Under the pieces are notes generated by a model. That model did no database searches and had not been told where the DNA came from. It saw only the letters and a list, made by a program, of their open reading frames with translations. A program made the position numbers and the translations under genes. Positions 38,101 to 42,925 of a stretch of DNA of 64,000 bases are shown here, piece after piece (the first letter of the stretch is position 1; each line of letters opens with the position of its first letter). This DNA is from Trichobilharzia szidati (taxonomy: Eukaryota; Platyhelminthes; Trematoda; Strigeidida; Schistosomatidae): positions 178,725,868 to 178,789,867 of the forward strand of contig OX235279.1 of assembly GCA_944472155.2 (NCBI GenBank), written 5' to 3'.

Positions 38101-38637
38101 AGTAAATTTCTATGAGTGAACATTGAGTGTAATCATAAAAGCCTGGCGAAACAAACGTCTGGAAATAATTATTAGAAGCATAGTTGGACAAAACTAACTT
38201 TGCATGGGTTACAACCTAGTACATATACCTACAGCCATACACATAATACGTTAAAAATTTTAAAAAATATTATATATGAGCTGAAGAAAACTTATCGAGT
38301 TATAAATACATCAATCTCTTTTATTTCAATATGGACTGACCGACATCCTCGATTTTCCTAGCTATTTTCAATAAATAATGAGGTCATTAAAAATATATGT
38401 AATTTACAAACACATGGGTTGATCCACAGCTCAATGGCTTCCATTATTTTCCTTGTTGCTTCATGTGTTAATTCGGCCTGCGAAACCAGAGCAATGAACT
38501 CTTCGTCGAACTCTGTTTTTTCAGCTCTTCCTATTGCTTCATTTGTTTTCTACAATATCTGGAATATGAATTTGTGATAAACTGACCTGGAGGGCTCTAT
38601 TCAACTTGGTGTTTGTGCTATCCAACAACTTCTTCAT
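8015..38637 (-). CDS. endophilin-like N-BAR protein, seven exons, no SH3 domain
   Basis: Seven exons with GT/AG borders join without a frame break into 744 nt (247 residues plus TAA). N-BAR proteins dimerise and bend membranes in endocytosis and organelle remodelling. The start MKKLLDSTNTKLNRALQ resembles the endophilin amphipathic N-terminus. Next come IGRAEKTEFDEEF (endophilins have a GxAExTxLD-type motif), EALKKCGEYGRSVAAAEHRR, and KERGHLESYRLDYDKLR (family pattern L..RRLDxD). The last exon has LIAAQRNYFSECREKTEELA, helix 3 of the BAR fold. The length equals a bare BAR domain, whereas endophilins A and B add a linker and SH3. Intron sizes from the 5' end are 37, 1456, 8469, 8999, 7424 and 3493 nt. 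The ATG is the first codon of the open stretch, and an upstream noncoding exon is possible. Family assignment is confident; A versus B subfamily is not, although B fits slightly better. Confidence 0.85.
8318..8690 (-). mobile_element. SINE-H copy in endophilin intron 6
   Basis: Minus-strand order: upstream unique head (8520-8690), box A 'tggctgaatggtatacga', box B 'gggttcgaaccc', hammerhead-like block 8356-8407, tail. Same inserted 'ctgatga' as the 6232 copy, so the two are sisters. Confidence 0.8.
8763..9208. mobile_element. foldback (MITE-like) element, ~445 bp
   Basis: About 160 bp at 8763-8935 is repeated in inverted orientation at ~9050-9208. Examples are 'ttttagaaaacagaaagatt' against 'aatctttctgttttctaaaa', and 'gatatgtttgttaacaataa' against 'ttattgttaacaaacatatc'. 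A unique spacer of about 115 bp lies between the arms. No open frame spans it. The arms do not match any PLE, LINE or SINE in the window. A target-site duplication was not resolved. Confidence 0.75.
9290..9545 (+). mobile_element. SINE-R copy (tRNA-like, no hammerhead)
   Basis: Box A 'gtcggtggcacagcagtaga', a degenerate box B 'gggattggatcc', the body 'ggaaggttggacatgaggt' and the 3' end 'ccctatgttccactgggaac' followed by an A-rich tail. The 3' end resembles the ends of the RTE copies, which suggests mobilisation by that family. Confidence 0.75.
9700..9940 (-). mobile_element. SINE-R copy
   Basis: Reverse-oriented relative of the 9290 copy: 'tggcttagcgaggtgaagga', 'gtgcgtcggtggccggagat' and the tRNA-like head 'accgctgtgtccccaacac'. 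Confidence 0.7.
9941..11255. other. endophilin intron 6 sequence, nothing recognised
   Basis: AT-rich, with short open frames on both strands but no domain, splice pair or known repeat of this window. Confidence 0.4.
11256..11420 (+). mobile_element. tRNA-like SINE fragment
   Basis: A box-A-like stretch 'cttactggccaaatgggagc' and a box-B-like 'ggtttcgagtctc' are followed by 'tatgacgagtcccaaatgg', reminiscent of the SINE-H tail. Decayed. Confidence 0.45.
11616..11705 (-). CDS. endophilin-like exon 6
   Basis: Exactly 30 codons between acceptor AAACAG and donor GTAAGT. Encodes TLANMEKAKGVLDKQLEVTR then AKLERIKTVN, a heptad-like helix at the position of BAR helix 2/3. Confidence 0.85.
11840..12244. 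other. intron 5 sequence with microsatellites, no gene
   Basis: Contains GT-rich tracts near 11921-11942 and nothing else recognisable. Confidence 0.4.
12245..12455 (-). mobile_element. SINE-R fragment
   Basis: Diverged copy on the minus strand. The body 'ttaggcgaggtttagcagtg' and a decayed tRNA-like head (12400-12450) are visible. Confidence 0.55.
12886..13600 (-). mobile_element. RTE-like non-LTR fragment
   Basis: Begins with the family 3' end 'cccttgggttccgagtggaa' and continues into the RT region read on the minus strand ('cagttcactacaatcagga', matching 57328-57345). 5'-truncated, with many stops and an internal deletion relative to 56390-59951. Confidence 0.75.
13601..13885. other. no gene; GT-rich microsatellite
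   Basis: A short GT tract near 13708-13722. No coding signal. Confidence 0.4.
13886..14935. repeat. ~1.05-kb palindrome made of two inverted PLE-A 3' ends
   Basis: The left arm (~13886-14395) is the reverse complement of the right arm (~14440-14935) with scattered mismatches and small indels. For example 'gcatgtgttgggtgtagact' (left) mirrors 'agtctacacccaacacatgc' (right). The centre near 14415 holds about 45 bp of divergent sequence. Both outer ends carry the PLE-A terminal block, including 'aactccattatgggtaagat' and its complement. The same non-terminal sequence occurs in the coding-proximal part of the PLE at 63030-63075. Confidence 0.85.
14936..15475. other. intronic sequence with a (CA)n tract, no gene
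   Basis: A perfect (CA)n run at 15200-15225 and short CAG/AAT-type repeats around 15025-15065. Frames reading VCVCVC across the tract are artefacts. Confidence 0.6.
15476..16160 (+). mobile_element. nonLTR-B element, 3' fragment
   Basis: Collinear with the C-terminal coding region and 3' UTR of the copy at 51885-52800. Landmarks are 'ttaggacatgtgttacgtat', 'gtcaaaccaaaacatggtac', 'ggtgacatggctcaaa' and the 3' end 'agttctatgtcgaaaacaga'. Frames are broken. Confidence 0.75.
16161..16975. other. endophilin intron 5, nothing recognised
   Basis: AT-rich with short CA/GT tracts (16396-16420, 16590-16610). No gene or classified repeat. Confidence 0.4.
16976..17300 (-). mobile_element. SINE-H copy
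   Basis: Minus strand: head 17195-17300, degenerate box A around 17145-17160, box B 'gggttcgaagcc' as its complement at 17098-17110, hammerhead-like block 17042-17089 (GUAAUG-GAUAAAGA core variant, GAAAC, GUC), tail at 16990-17040. Confidence 0.8.
17320..17525 (-). mobile_element. SINE-R copy
   Basis: Body 'tttattagctggctagtaag' and 'gtgtgtgcttctgggactga', with a decayed tRNA-like head near 17455-17500. Lies directly next to the SINE-H copy. Confidence 0.55.
17700..18015 (-). mobile_element. PLE-A 3' end fragment
   Basis: Plus-strand order is 'ggcactgtggtattaagtaa', 'attagtttgtttattagatg', 'ggatgacgtttcgaacaaaa' and the coding-proximal part with GTCGTCGTTGGGGTAG. This is the GAAC/GTTC variant of the terminal hairpin, also seen at 46455 and 55850. 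Confidence 0.75.
18016..19129. other. intron 5 sequence; old repeat remains, no gene
   Basis: A hammerhead-like string (CTGATGA, GAAAC, GATGTC) lies at 18310-18347 but lacks a stem I. Positions 18660-18990 look like a much-decayed 3' part of an RTE-type element on the minus strand ('gagctccactagatgatgg'). Confidence 0.4.
19130..19216 (-). CDS. endophilin-like exon 5
   Basis: Exactly 29 codons between acceptor CTGCAG and donor GTAAGT. KERGHLESYRLDYDKLRSKV is the most recognisable endophilin stretch, equivalent to K..L...RLDxD..K. Confidence 0.88.
19262..19760 (+). mobile_element. nonLTR-B element, 3' fragment
   Basis: Collinear with 15640-16150 and with 52280-52770: 'atcgatgaggctgtgaaatt', 'cttcctcgacgggcaatgtt', 'acaattggtgacatggctca', ending at 'gtcgaaaacagacagac'. 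It begins 45 bp upstream of endophilin exon 5 (on the intron 4 side). Confidence 0.75.
19800..20100 (-). mobile_element. SINE-H fragment
   Basis: Shares 'gatccaatggtttatggatt' and the head 'tatcgttggcgagtgcctgt' with other SINE-H copies. The hammerhead part is unrecognisable. Confidence 0.5.
20180..20700 (+). mobile_element. PLE-D copy, degenerate
   Basis: Follows 6900-7420 through the GIY-YIG coding part ('tcgtatccacgaacacaag') and the 3' end ending in 'agctcagagaacac'. Multiple indels break the frame. Unlike the 6466 copy there is no inverted arm. Confidence 0.7.
20701..21340 (+). mobile_element. PLE-C copy, 3' part
   Basis: The open frame 20619-20993 includes GAIRSAIIEHLVNTDHSIST and VIYRIKNNLPKAIRFRLLCI, the C-terminal nuclease tail that is broken in the 5191 copy. 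The 3' untranslated part matches 5860-6225. The PLE-C sequence starts where PLE-D ends, so one element probably inserted next to or into the other. Confidence 0.75.
21341..21715. other. intron 4, no feature recognised
   Basis: AT-rich, no coding signal. Confidence 0.4.
21716..22029 (+). mobile_element. RTE-like fragment (RT C-terminal region)
   Basis: Plus-strand relative of the region after the RT catalytic motif ('tttatgtctcatgtagcaa', compare 168-190) and of the 'aggaaagcaaaacaggtgtc' block. Truncated at 22029 where a second fragment in the opposite direction starts. Confidence 0.6.
22030..22765 (-). mobile_element. RTE-like 3' fragment
   Basis: Begins 'cccttgggttcctagtggaa' and continues through 'ttgttgggcgattggttctt' and the 'cagtatagagccagcgaaga' block. 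The minus-strand frame reads EVTSFTYLGMEHCLNYRRNG, the conserved 'FTYLG' region of RTE-type ORFs. Confidence 0.75.
22766..23130 (+). mobile_element. RTE-like 3' fragment, diverged
   Basis: Plus-strand stretch with 'aatggacacggatggattgg' and 'tgagaagacgttcagaggac', the region just upstream of the family 3' end. Confidence 0.55.
23131..23755. other. intron 4, microsatellites only
   Basis: (CA)n near 23345-23364 and (TG)n near 23520-23539. No gene. Confidence 0.5.
23756..24120 (+). mobile_element. SINE-H copy
   Basis: Head 23760-23940, decayed tRNA-like part 23940-24020 and hammerhead-like block 24026-24074 (GTACTG, TTGAAGA, GTCC loop GGAG, AAATAGCTGTC, CAGAAC). Confidence 0.7.
24370..24888 (-). 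mobile_element. RTE-like 3' fragment with 14-bp target-site duplication
   Basis: The element's 3' end is at 24370 ('tatgattattattgttccc') and its truncated 5' end is at about 24888. Identical 14-mers CCACAATATAGTTA occur at 24356-24369 and 24916-24929, a convincing target-site duplication. The 27 bp between the truncated 5' end and the right duplication is not element sequence (next entry). Confidence 0.85.
24889..24939. repeat. perfect 23-bp inverted repeat at the LINE 5' junction
   Basis: Positions 24889-24911 are the exact reverse complement of 24917-24939, separated by the 5-nt loop acaac. The right arm is the target flank and contains the target-site duplication. The left arm is an inverted copy of that flank placed at the element's 5' junction. 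Confidence 0.92.
24940..26277. other. intron 4, unclassified repeat-like sequence
   Basis: A stretch near 25050-25260 has a box-B-like 'gactcgaatccgg' and may be another tRNA-like repeat; 25500-25680 has similar composition. A (TC)n tract lies near 26119-26140. No coding exon was found. Confidence 0.4.
26278..27010 (-). mobile_element. RTE-like fragment, diverged
   Basis: 3' end 'ttggattcccagtggaacat', then 'cgactcgtcgcttcccatat' and the FTYLG-region complement around 26860-26900. 5'-truncated. Confidence 0.65.
27285..27465 (-). mobile_element. SINE-H copy, decayed
   Basis: Hammerhead-like block 27312-27360 on the minus strand, tRNA-like part 27360-27430 and tail before 27312. Confidence 0.65.
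27540..27745 (-). mobile_element. SINE-R copy, decayed
   Basis: 'ttaactaggcaaggtcaagg' and 'gtgtttcggtggccgagaat' match the SINE-R body and head on the minus strand. Confidence 0.6.
27830..28175 (+). mobile_element. SINE-H copy
   Basis: Head 27830-27990, box A 'cggctgaatggtctacgag', A/B spacing with 'cttgtaaccggaaggtcctg', hammerhead-like block 28088-28134 (GTACTG, ATGAAGA, GAAAC, CAGTAC) and tail. It ends about 40 bp from endophilin exon 4. Confidence 0.75.
28217..28350 (-). CDS. endophilin-like exon 4
   Basis: Acceptor AATTCTAG and donor GTAAGC. Encodes EALKKCGEYGRSVAAAEHRR and VLHQFLTVDWPDIQ, aligning with the 'AL..CG..' and 'F..PL..F' segment of endophilin BAR domains. Ends in phase 0. 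Confidence 0.85.
28525..29075 (+). mobile_element. nonLTR-B fragment including the RT catalytic motif
   Basis: The frame reads PVDLECEDDIAILAEGA, a YxDD-type motif with a changed first residue, then FGMHFDPLKCTMVM. This continues into the region equivalent to 51910-52130 ('gtagcattctgaccacttga'). Frames are broken. Confidence 0.7.
29265..29900 (+). mobile_element. RTE-like 3' fragment
   Basis: 'catttatctagggaacattg', 'atacaaacgtcaagtcagtc' and 'aatatgcaggagaaagtgga' are collinear with the 3' coding part. It ends at 'ttccactaggaacccaaggg' and an (AAT)n tail at 29886-29901. Confidence 0.8.
29902..30765. other. intron 3, no gene
   Basis: A short (AGT)n microsatellite near 30380-30402. Otherwise unclassified. 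Confidence 0.45.
30766..31240 (+). mobile_element. two SINE-H tails separated by a SINE-R insertion
   Basis: A SINE-H 3' part (hammerhead-like block 30771-30816) is followed by a reverse-oriented SINE-R (30890-31054). A second SINE-H copy follows, with tRNA-like part 31055-31128 and hammerhead-like block 31132-31176. Confidence 0.7.
30890..31054 (-). mobile_element. SINE-R copy (long-tail subtype)
   Basis: Starts with a T-run and 'cagcttgattccacatcgta', then 'gtgtgcgccggcaggggatc' and the tRNA-like head 'catgtgcatggtcggcga'. The same subtype occurs at 47060, 49865 and 54285. Confidence 0.75.
31241..32149. other. intron 3, no feature recognised
   Basis: AT-rich sequence without recognisable gene or repeat. 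Confidence 0.4.
32150..32360 (-). mobile_element. SINE-R copy, decayed
   Basis: 'accggctaaacgaggtttac' and 'gttggtgaccagcgactgaa' match the SINE-R body and tRNA-like head. Confidence 0.55.
32400..32935 (-). mobile_element. RTE-like 3' fragment, diverged
   Basis: 'catgatctcctctatgtcat' and the 'tgttggttaggcaaacag' block follow the order of the RTE 3' region on the minus strand. Confidence 0.55.
32936..33668. other. intron 3, CA microsatellite, no gene
   Basis: (CA)n at about 33021-33038. No coding signal. Confidence 0.45.
33669..34455 (-). mobile_element. nonLTR-B 3' fragment
   Basis: Reverse complement of the 15476-16160 type: 3' end 'ctgtctgttttcgacagaac', then 'gagccatatcaccgattgtt' and 'ttccatgtcttccggtctca'. 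Preceded by an (ATT)n run at 33684-33698. Confidence 0.75.
34756..34974 (+). repeat. candidate solo LTR
   Basis: A unit bounded by TG...CA ('tgttatacatatatac' to 'ttctgttgttaca') with an internal AATAAA at 34920. The same unit is split by an insertion at 53690-54240, and a relative lies in reverse orientation at 42696-42925. No gag or pol is attached. Confidence 0.55.
35160..35390 (+). mobile_element. SINE-R copy, decayed
   Basis: 'ggtggtaagcctgataaaaa', 'gagtgttgagcatgagacta' and the 3' end 'agaacgaaaaggaatgaata'. Confidence 0.55.
35391..36290. other. intron 3, no gene
   Basis: A (CA)n microsatellite at 35690-35706. Otherwise unclassified. Confidence 0.4.
36291..36725 (+). mobile_element. 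RTE-like 3' fragment, diverged
   Basis: 'catcaaatatgcgggaggaa' and 'gatgtgctattgagtccttt' match the last 400 bp of the RTE-type elements. Ends about 95 bp from endophilin exon 3. Confidence 0.55.
36820..36951 (-). CDS. endophilin-like exon 3
   Basis: Acceptor TTTCTGTTTAG and donor GTAAGT. Encodes SKVESLVTDNKAYWLKVPAK then GETLVSVAMDVGVNTQYG, corresponding to the segment before the FGxA..YGxAL motif of endophilins. Phases 1/1 match both neighbours. Confidence 0.85.
37255..37445 (-). mobile_element. SINE-R copy, decayed
   Basis: 'ttagtggcgatggtgttaac', 'ttaaccaggcgagatgtgaa' and a decayed tRNA-like head. Confidence 0.55.
37446..38407. other. endophilin intron 2, nothing recognised
   Basis: AT-rich, no gene or classified repeat. 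Confidence 0.4.
38408..38549 (-). CDS. endophilin-like exon 2
   Basis: Acceptor TTGTAG at its 5' edge. It encodes KTNEAIGRAEKTEFDEEFIA and VSQAELTHEATRKIMEAIEL, start of BAR helix 1. The donor is ambiguous: GTAAAT after 38408 (used here, better consensus) or GTGTTT six bases earlier, ending the exon at 38414. Both leave phase 1 and differ by two residues. Confidence 0.8.
38587..38637 (-). CDS. endophilin-like exon 1 (start codon)
   Basis: Seventeen codons from ATG (38637-38635) to CAG, followed by donor GTCAGT at 38586-38581. Phase 0. It encodes the candidate N-terminal amphipathic helix. Confidence 0.75.
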
Positions 38638-38859
38638 CGTTGCGAGAACAAGTGAAACGTGCAAAGGCGTTTTGAGAGCGATACAAAGGTCTTCTTATAT
38701 AGTCTAGTTGATCAAAACAAAATTGAACCCTTAACATTGGGAAAGAATATCTGAATATTACCTATAGTATTAAAGCCCACCATGGTATGTCCTCCAGTCT
38801 ATCTATGAAAAAGTGAAAGCGGACTCGTCAGTATGTCTTTATTTTTACAATTAACTGTG

Positions 38860-39358
38860 NNNNNNNNNNNNNNNNNNNNNNNNNNNNNNNNNNNNNNNNN
38901 NNNNNNNNNNNNNNNNNNNNNNNNNNNNNNNNNNNNNNNNNNNNNNNNNNNNNNNNNNNNNNNNNNNNNNNNNNNNNNNNNNNNNNNNNNNNNNNNNNNN
39001 NNNNNNNNNNNNNNNNNNNNNNNNNNNNNNNNNNNNNNNNNNNNNNNNNNNNNNNNNNNNNNNNNNNNNNNNNNNNNNNNNNNNNNNNNNNNNNNNNNNN
39101 NNNNNNNNNNNNNNNNNNNNNNNNNNNNNNNNNNNNNNNNNNNNNNNNNNNNNNNNNNNNNNNNNNNNNNNNNNNNNNNNNNNNNNNNNNNNNNNNNNNN
39201 NNNNNNNNNNNNNNNNNNNNNNNNNNNNNNNNNNNNNNNNNNNNNNNNNNNNNNNNNNNNNNNNNNNNNNNNNNNNNNNNNNNNNNNNNNNNNNNNNNNN
39301 NNNNNNNNNNNNNNNNNNNNNNNNNNNNNNNNNNNNNNNNNNNNNNNNNNNNNNNNNN
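38860..39358. other. assembly gap (499 N)
   Basis: Run of N. It lies between the endophilin start codon and the AARS2-like gene, so it could hide the promoter region or a missing 5' exon of either gene. Open frames spanning it are meaningless. Confidence 0.99.
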
Positions 39359-39900
39359 CAACTGTCTTCTTAATAATTCCTATGATCCAGTGTGTATATT
39401 CTGCGATTGTCGATAAGCTGTCTATCTCTCACACGATCTCTTCCATGTCATCCTCGGACGCCCAACTCGTTGTTTCCCACTGTGGATCCAATCTAGCGCT
39501 TGTTGTGCAATATCACTTGTATGTCTTCTCAATGTACGTCCAGTCCATCTCCATTTGCACGTGCATATTTGTCGGGCGATAGGTTGTGTTGGTTGTCTGG
39601 TTGCCAGAGTTTCTTGTTGCATATCCTTTTTGGCTGGCTAGTGAAAACAGATGTTGATAGAAGTCTGTAGCTGGCTGTTGGAATTTGCTTTCTTGACGCA
39701 GTAACGAAGTCTCTGAACCCTACAGTAGGACTGACTTGACACTAATGTCAAATCCACCGAAGCTTGTTCTCTCTGCTGAGTGAGTGTGAGAAATTTCCAC
39801 ACTGATTTCAGAGTAAGCAATATATGTCTGTCTGACTTTTCCCCTATCCTGCCTTTAACATTGTAATCCTTTAGTCAAAACAACACTGCCTTGATATGGA
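39359..39900 (-). mobile_element. RTE-like 3' fragment
   Basis: 'cacacgatctcttccatgtc', 'gtgcatatttgtcgggcgat' and the minus-strand residues RQICTCKWRWTGRTLRRHTS match the C-terminal IGRKKWRWIGHTLR segment of the 56390 element. The 3' end lies in or before the gap. Confidence 0.7.
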
Positions 39901-40079
39901 AAACAGGTGATTCCACTTAGATTTCTCTCGCTGAAAGTTACCGGTCCTTGTTTTTTTGTTGGTTGGTTAATTATTTCCATCACTTCTGTCTTTGTTGACA
40001 TATCATTTGCCTAGTACGGATGCTTTGATGTTGTCAAGTGATTGACATGTTGTGTTTCTTGGCCATCAGTACATAGAAT

Positions 40080-40330
40080 CTATACGCCGGTGGCACAGCG
40101 GTTAGGAAGCTCGCCAACCACGCACACTGTCCGGGGTTCGACCCGCGGCCACCGACGCACTTCTTTACCTAGCTAAGCCAGAAATAAAAACAGTTGGTAA
40201 AGAGGAAAGGTTGGGCATGAGGCTAGCAAACCCATCCTGTAAAAATAAACACCACTGCTACAGAAACTTCATGCCTGTAGCTTAAAGCCCCATGTTCCAC
40301 TGGGAACGTGAAGGGATAAAAAAACAACAT
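40080..40330 (+). mobile_element. SINE-R copy, well preserved
   Basis: Box A 'ccggtggcacagcggttagg', box B 'ggggttcgaccc', body 'agaggaaaggttgggcatga', 3' end 'ccatgttccactgggaacgt' and an A-rich tail. Confidence 0.8.
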
Positions 40331-40674
40331 AGAATCTAGGATACACAGATTTCTTACTTGCATCCCCTGTCAGTAAGTGAGTGATAATGATGATGATTAC
40401 GGGATTTCATTAGTTCATTATTACTCTTATTTCAATAAACATGCAGGCTAAAAATTCATCTCTCCACGGGAAAGGCAATATCAGTAGAAAGTACACAAAA
40501 CAATCAATAAATTATTTATTTACTTGATTGGATGGGTCATACTAATATAAATCTATCGACTTGACCTTCAGTTTACGTTAAGGTCAGTTGTAAAATGAAT
40601 TTTTAAACTATTGAGCTGTTCATGTATGATTTAAGTATATTCATTTTGTACCAAGTTAAAGGACACATCTTGTG

Positions 40675-40765
40675 TGTGCGGGTGATGATAAACGTTATCG
40701 TGATATATTATCGCGCACTGTATGGGTTATCGTGTTCACGCCTATAGAGGCGTTATAAGCGTTTA
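40675..40765. promoter_or_regulatory. CpG-bearing cluster of TTATCG repeats and a short palindrome
   Basis: Three TTATCG(T/C)G motifs at about 40696, 40709 and 40727 are followed by the palindromic CGCCTATAGAGGCG at about 40739-40752. CpG density is clearly higher than in the AT-rich surroundings. A promoter or protein-binding array is inferred only from position and composition. Confidence 0.3.
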
Positions 40766-41358
40766 TTTTTGTGAAAGTAGATTATATATGACTGGTTTCA
40801 GGCTTCTATAGCTGAAAAAGCAACATTTTCCAGTATTGTGTTCGTATTAATGGATAAAACTGTCATGATATCCCAGAGGATGTATTACTTCAAGAACTCA
40901 TCGTATATAAGAAATTTAGCATAGAAAGAAGATTATTTGCGTTTCAGAGCCGTAATGGTTTGTTATTTTCCAGTTTCTTGAGGATATTAAGGTTGAAAAT
41001 TAACTATAGGCAATGGTTGTTTTCATAGCAGTTATTCTATGATAACGAGACATTTGAAGGATAACTAGCCCACAGGCACAAGTTAAATATACGTTTTGAG
41101 GATGCCAAACACTTTTTTATCATCATACGTGATGATTGAAATATTCCATAACACATCGAAGAGAGCATGCGATGAATGAGACAATCTGCTGAATTTCCTG
41201 GTGATCATATCCATTTCGATGAAGTTTCTAGTTAAAATCGCTCAGGTGATTGCAATTTATAACCTAACTTATTGTGCCTGTAGAGATGTCATGCATTCCT
41301 TGTAAACACCCGTTTATACGACATATTAAATTATTATTTGCTTGGTGCTATACTTTAG

Positions 41359-41586
41359 AAGAGGAACAATGTGTGTGACAGTGAAAACCGTAGAAGAATG
41401 CTGTCATGACCAAAGAATGAGAAAGGAGAATGAACCTTTTTCAGCAAAGGTAGGAAAATATAAAGCGTTTCACTTTTACATTACTTATTTCTAACTTCAA
41501 CGATTTAGAAATTACACTTTATTCACTTGCAGATGTTCGGTGAAGTCAGTCAACCTGGTCACAGCAGTTACGCGTCCCCGAAGTAA
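41359..41586 (+). CDS. possible two-exon small protein, unidentified
   Basis: Exon a (41359-41449) ends at AAAG|GTAGGA. Exon b (41533-41586) starts after the pyrimidine-rich acceptor ending CACTTGCAG and stops at TAA. Joined from the ATG at 41369 they give 44 residues (MCVTVKTVEECCHDQRMRKE, then NEPFSAK, MFGEVSQPGHSSYASPK). Both splice sites are good and the intron is 83 nt, a size common in flatworms. No family is recognised and an upstream exon is possible, because the frame is open before the ATG back to the acceptor at 41358. Confidence 0.25.
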
Positions 41587-42257
41587 TTACGAAAAAAAAA
41601 TTGTGTAAAGACATTCGCTTATTATTTTTCATTAAATATATTTAACATCCTGCTTACCATACTTTTCTTATTCTATCTCAGTGAAACTAAATTTGTCATC
41701 ATGACGAGATGGAGGCCTGACCTACCAATGAGACCTAAGAAAGTATTGTAGGCATAATTCAACGTAAGCGAAATCGTACCAATATTGCTGCAGCTCAACC
41801 TATTACATTACTCGTCTCGTGTAGACTTCATTTTACACTATATGTTAACACCCGTAGTCATATGGATTGACATCACGCTTTAAGTGAAATAATAGTAATA
41901 CACTACTTGTGGTTACACATAACTTCATACGAAATCGAACTCAACTGCAGGGCCTAAGTTGTATTCAGAAGTTAGCTATTTCTGTCATTAGTCCCTACAG
42001 ATTTATCTATGACTGGGAGACGTAATTGCGTAACTTTAGGCAGATTTTTAGACTTGAATGAAGTACTTATAATTCACCACTTTTATCGATGGATAGTGTT
42101 CCTACAGAATTGCACTTACGTATAGTAACGAATTTATATCCTAGGGAGCACCGGTCTAGCATGCCGTACTCCCAACGCGAACACACGAACAGAAAGACAA
42201 CAATGTTAATAGGAAAAGTTTATTTTTATTGCAATACGAAGGTAGTTAATTTATACA

Positions 42258-42485
42258 TTAAGAAAATGGTTCGTTTGTGCGATTACTTCTCCCGCGTAAT
42301 CTGCGGCAACCACATAGTGAGTGCAGGACAACTACACTGTTAGCATTAAATGACTTCCTCACTTTTTGAAATTCTCCTAATGAATTCTCAAATTCCTCCC
42401 AGCTATAGAAACGCCTTCCCAGCATTACTTCACCGAAAATTCCACTGACGTCTGCAGTGCTTTCCCTCTCATTGCCTACCTGCAA
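42258..42485 (-). CDS. possible exon of a MULE/SWIM-like transposase-derived gene
   Basis: A minus-strand open stretch preceded by the acceptor-like TTTATTGCAG (42482-42491). The residues IFGEVMLGRRFYSWEEFENS and LGEFQKVRKSFNANSVVVLH resemble the N-terminal 'F.SWEEFE..L..FQ' segment of MULE-type or SWIM zinc-finger proteins in flatworms, as far as I recall it. Only this piece is present; no transposase core lies nearby. The alternative is a chance open frame. Confidence 0.3.
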   Translation of the reverse strand: MQVGNERESTADVSGIFGEVMLGRRFYSWEEFENSLGEFQKVRKSFNANSVVVLHSLCGCRRLRGRSNRTNEPFS

Positions 42486-42695
42486 TAAACTAAAAAGGCT
42501 TTGTCAATAAGTATCCGTCTGTCTCGCAACTGTTTAAATATAATTCCGTAGAAAAAGCAATATTGAAATACATCACTGAGCAATATCCATCAATAAAATG
42601 CTACACGTATAACCTAAAATTGAGAATAGCCCAAGAACTCACGGGTTCCTTGACATCGCCAGCAACTGACAGGCCAACAAACCGAGTGTATGCTT

Positions 42696-42925
42696 GTAAC
42701 AACAGAAGACAAGGGCCAGGCAACAGATTAGTTTTATTACAAAAACCAACAGGTATTTATATGTATTTTACGTACATTAATAAGGCTCTGCCCGCAGAAA
42801 GAAGGCGGTCTTCTGATTGGTTGTTTGCAAACAAAGGCAGTCTTCTTCTGCTTTCTCGTTTTCGATATTTCTCGGAAATGCGAGCCACTTGTCTGCGAAT
42901 CATATTTGTCCACGTCTAGGTCAGC
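42696..42925 (-). repeat. candidate solo LTR, reverse orientation
   Basis: On the minus strand it ends 'cttgtcttctgttgttaca' like the LTR at 34756-34974 and has AATAAAA at the equivalent place. The 5' half differs, so it is a related subfamily. Confidence 0.5.

Larger units (their letters stand above)
40331..42257. other. least repetitive interval; possible regulatory and genic DNA
   Basis: None of the repeat families of the window is evident here. It lies between the two divergent genes and contains a CpG-bearing cluster at 40675-40765 and a possible two-exon mini-gene at 41359-41586. I searched it for the missing N-terminal AARS2 signatures and saw none. Confidence 0.5.

Noticed and set aside
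38770..38800. Start codon in a good context (ACCATGG) upstream of the gap as AARS2 exon 1
   Set aside because: The frame runs only eight codons to a stop and no mitochondrial targeting sequence is evident. A donor immediately after the ATG is possible but unsupported.
38828..39582. Long open frames on both strands across the run of N
   Set aside because: They consist almost entirely of unknown bases and are artefacts of the assembly gap.
42089..42343. 84-codon plus-strand frame
   Set aside because: No recognisable domain or splice context, and it overlaps the more gene-like minus-strand stretch at 42258-42485.
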